Origin: Anaerolineales bacterium
Lineage (GTDB): Bacteria > Chloroflexota > Anaerolineae > Anaerolineales > RBG-16-64-43
Assembly: GCA_016932475.1 (NCBI GenBank)
Contig: JAFGCU010000010.1
Span: forward strand, 1 to 47,163
Length of the DNA stretch: 47,163 bases
Direction of reading: 5' to 3'
A model generated the notes under the pieces. That model ran no database searches, was not told the origin of the DNA, and worked only from the letters and a program-made list of their open reading frames with translations. Shown here in pieces: positions 47,087 to 47,163 of the stretch (positions are counted from its first letter, which is position 1; each line of letters begins with the position of its first letter). The position numbers and the translations under genes were made by a program.

Positions 47087-47163
47087 ATGTCAATAGGGAA
47101 ACCGGGAAGGAGGAATAATTCCCTCTCGGATCAAAACGGGAGTTTTGACCGATGGCAGTGGAG
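47087..47163 (+). CDS. Possible start of a gene cut by the window edge
   Basis: An ATG at 47087 with GGGGAGGA 7-8 bases before it opens a frame to the end of the window (25 complete codons, beginning MSIGKPGRR). It may be the start of a real gene, but the Shine-Dalgarno is also part of a G-rich repeat and the sequence is too short to identify. Confidence 0.35.
   Translation, partial: MSIGKPGRRNNSLSDQNGSFDRWQW

Overview
The window looks like a chromosomal segment of an Anaerolineae-type Chloroflexota bacterium. This is an inference. It rests on GC-rich coding sequence, a serine hydroxymethyltransferase fused to a GcvT-like domain, a Gram-positive-type SOS box (reported, as I recall, for Chloroflexi LexA), an FHA / Ser-Thr kinase / DUF3352 signalling set, and many intergenic palindromic repeats. 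I see no phage, plasmid or CRISPR locus. The only transposase is one REP-associated tyrosine transposase.

Layout. (1) 1-4.05 kb: the tail of an unknown gene, then a damage-response operon. Its promoter carries a perfect GAAC-N4-GTTC box and drives a RecA-like ATPase with a degenerate P-loop, a 94-residue helical protein, and a B-family polymerase that lacks recognisable exonuclease motifs and has a reduced motif C. Two palindromic repeats have entered this operon, one of them in frame inside the polymerase. (2) 4.5-11.7 kb: a signalling block with a DUF3352 protein, an FHA-winged-helix regulator, a PknB-like kinase, several small membrane proteins, a 39-residue ORF and a TetR regulator with a candidate operator. 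(3) 12-18.5 kb: glycerate 2-kinase, a nucleotidyltransferase, a phosphodiester glycosidase-like protein, a Tat-exported DUF362 protein, a BASS-type transporter and a membrane protein. (4) 18.6-22.2 kb: a minus-strand operon ubiX-ubiD-acnX large-acnX small. This is the gene set expected for the two unusual steps of the archaeal-type mevalonate pathway. (5) 22.4-34.1 kb: a DUF3795 gene with an in-frame TGA, a GNAT, a DUF72 protein, a zinc alcohol dehydrogenase, FabI, an operon of alkyladenine glycosylase, EtfB, EtfA and acyl-CoA dehydrogenase, an NAD-dependent epimerase, a MoeB/ThiF protein, and the transposase flanked by AACCCTTAGGG-type repeats. (6) 34.3-41.1 kb: CinA C-terminal amidase, a COG2403 GTPase, the GlyA-GcvT fusion, tRNA-Val(TAC), a GIY-YIG protein between two copies of a repeat, and an MBL-fold hydrolase. 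(7) 41.3-47.2 kb: a candidate free-standing small RNA with its own promoter and terminator, a double-FHA membrane-anchored serine protease, the housekeeping run ffh-rpsP-khpA-rimM, an HEAHH-motif protein, and the possible start of a gene cut by the window edge.

How the parts fit. The SOS box, RecA-like protein and PolB suggest inducible DNA synthesis or translesion synthesis, with the alkyladenine glycosylase as a separate repair gene. The kinase, FHA-winged-helix regulator and FHA-FHA-protease are compatible with phosphothreonine signalling. The ubiX/ubiD/acnX genes point to isoprenoid synthesis through anhydromevalonate phosphate. EtfAB with the acyl-CoA dehydrogenase, plus FabI, belong to acyl-CoA and fatty-acid metabolism. 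All functional links are read from sequence motifs and gene order, with no database search.
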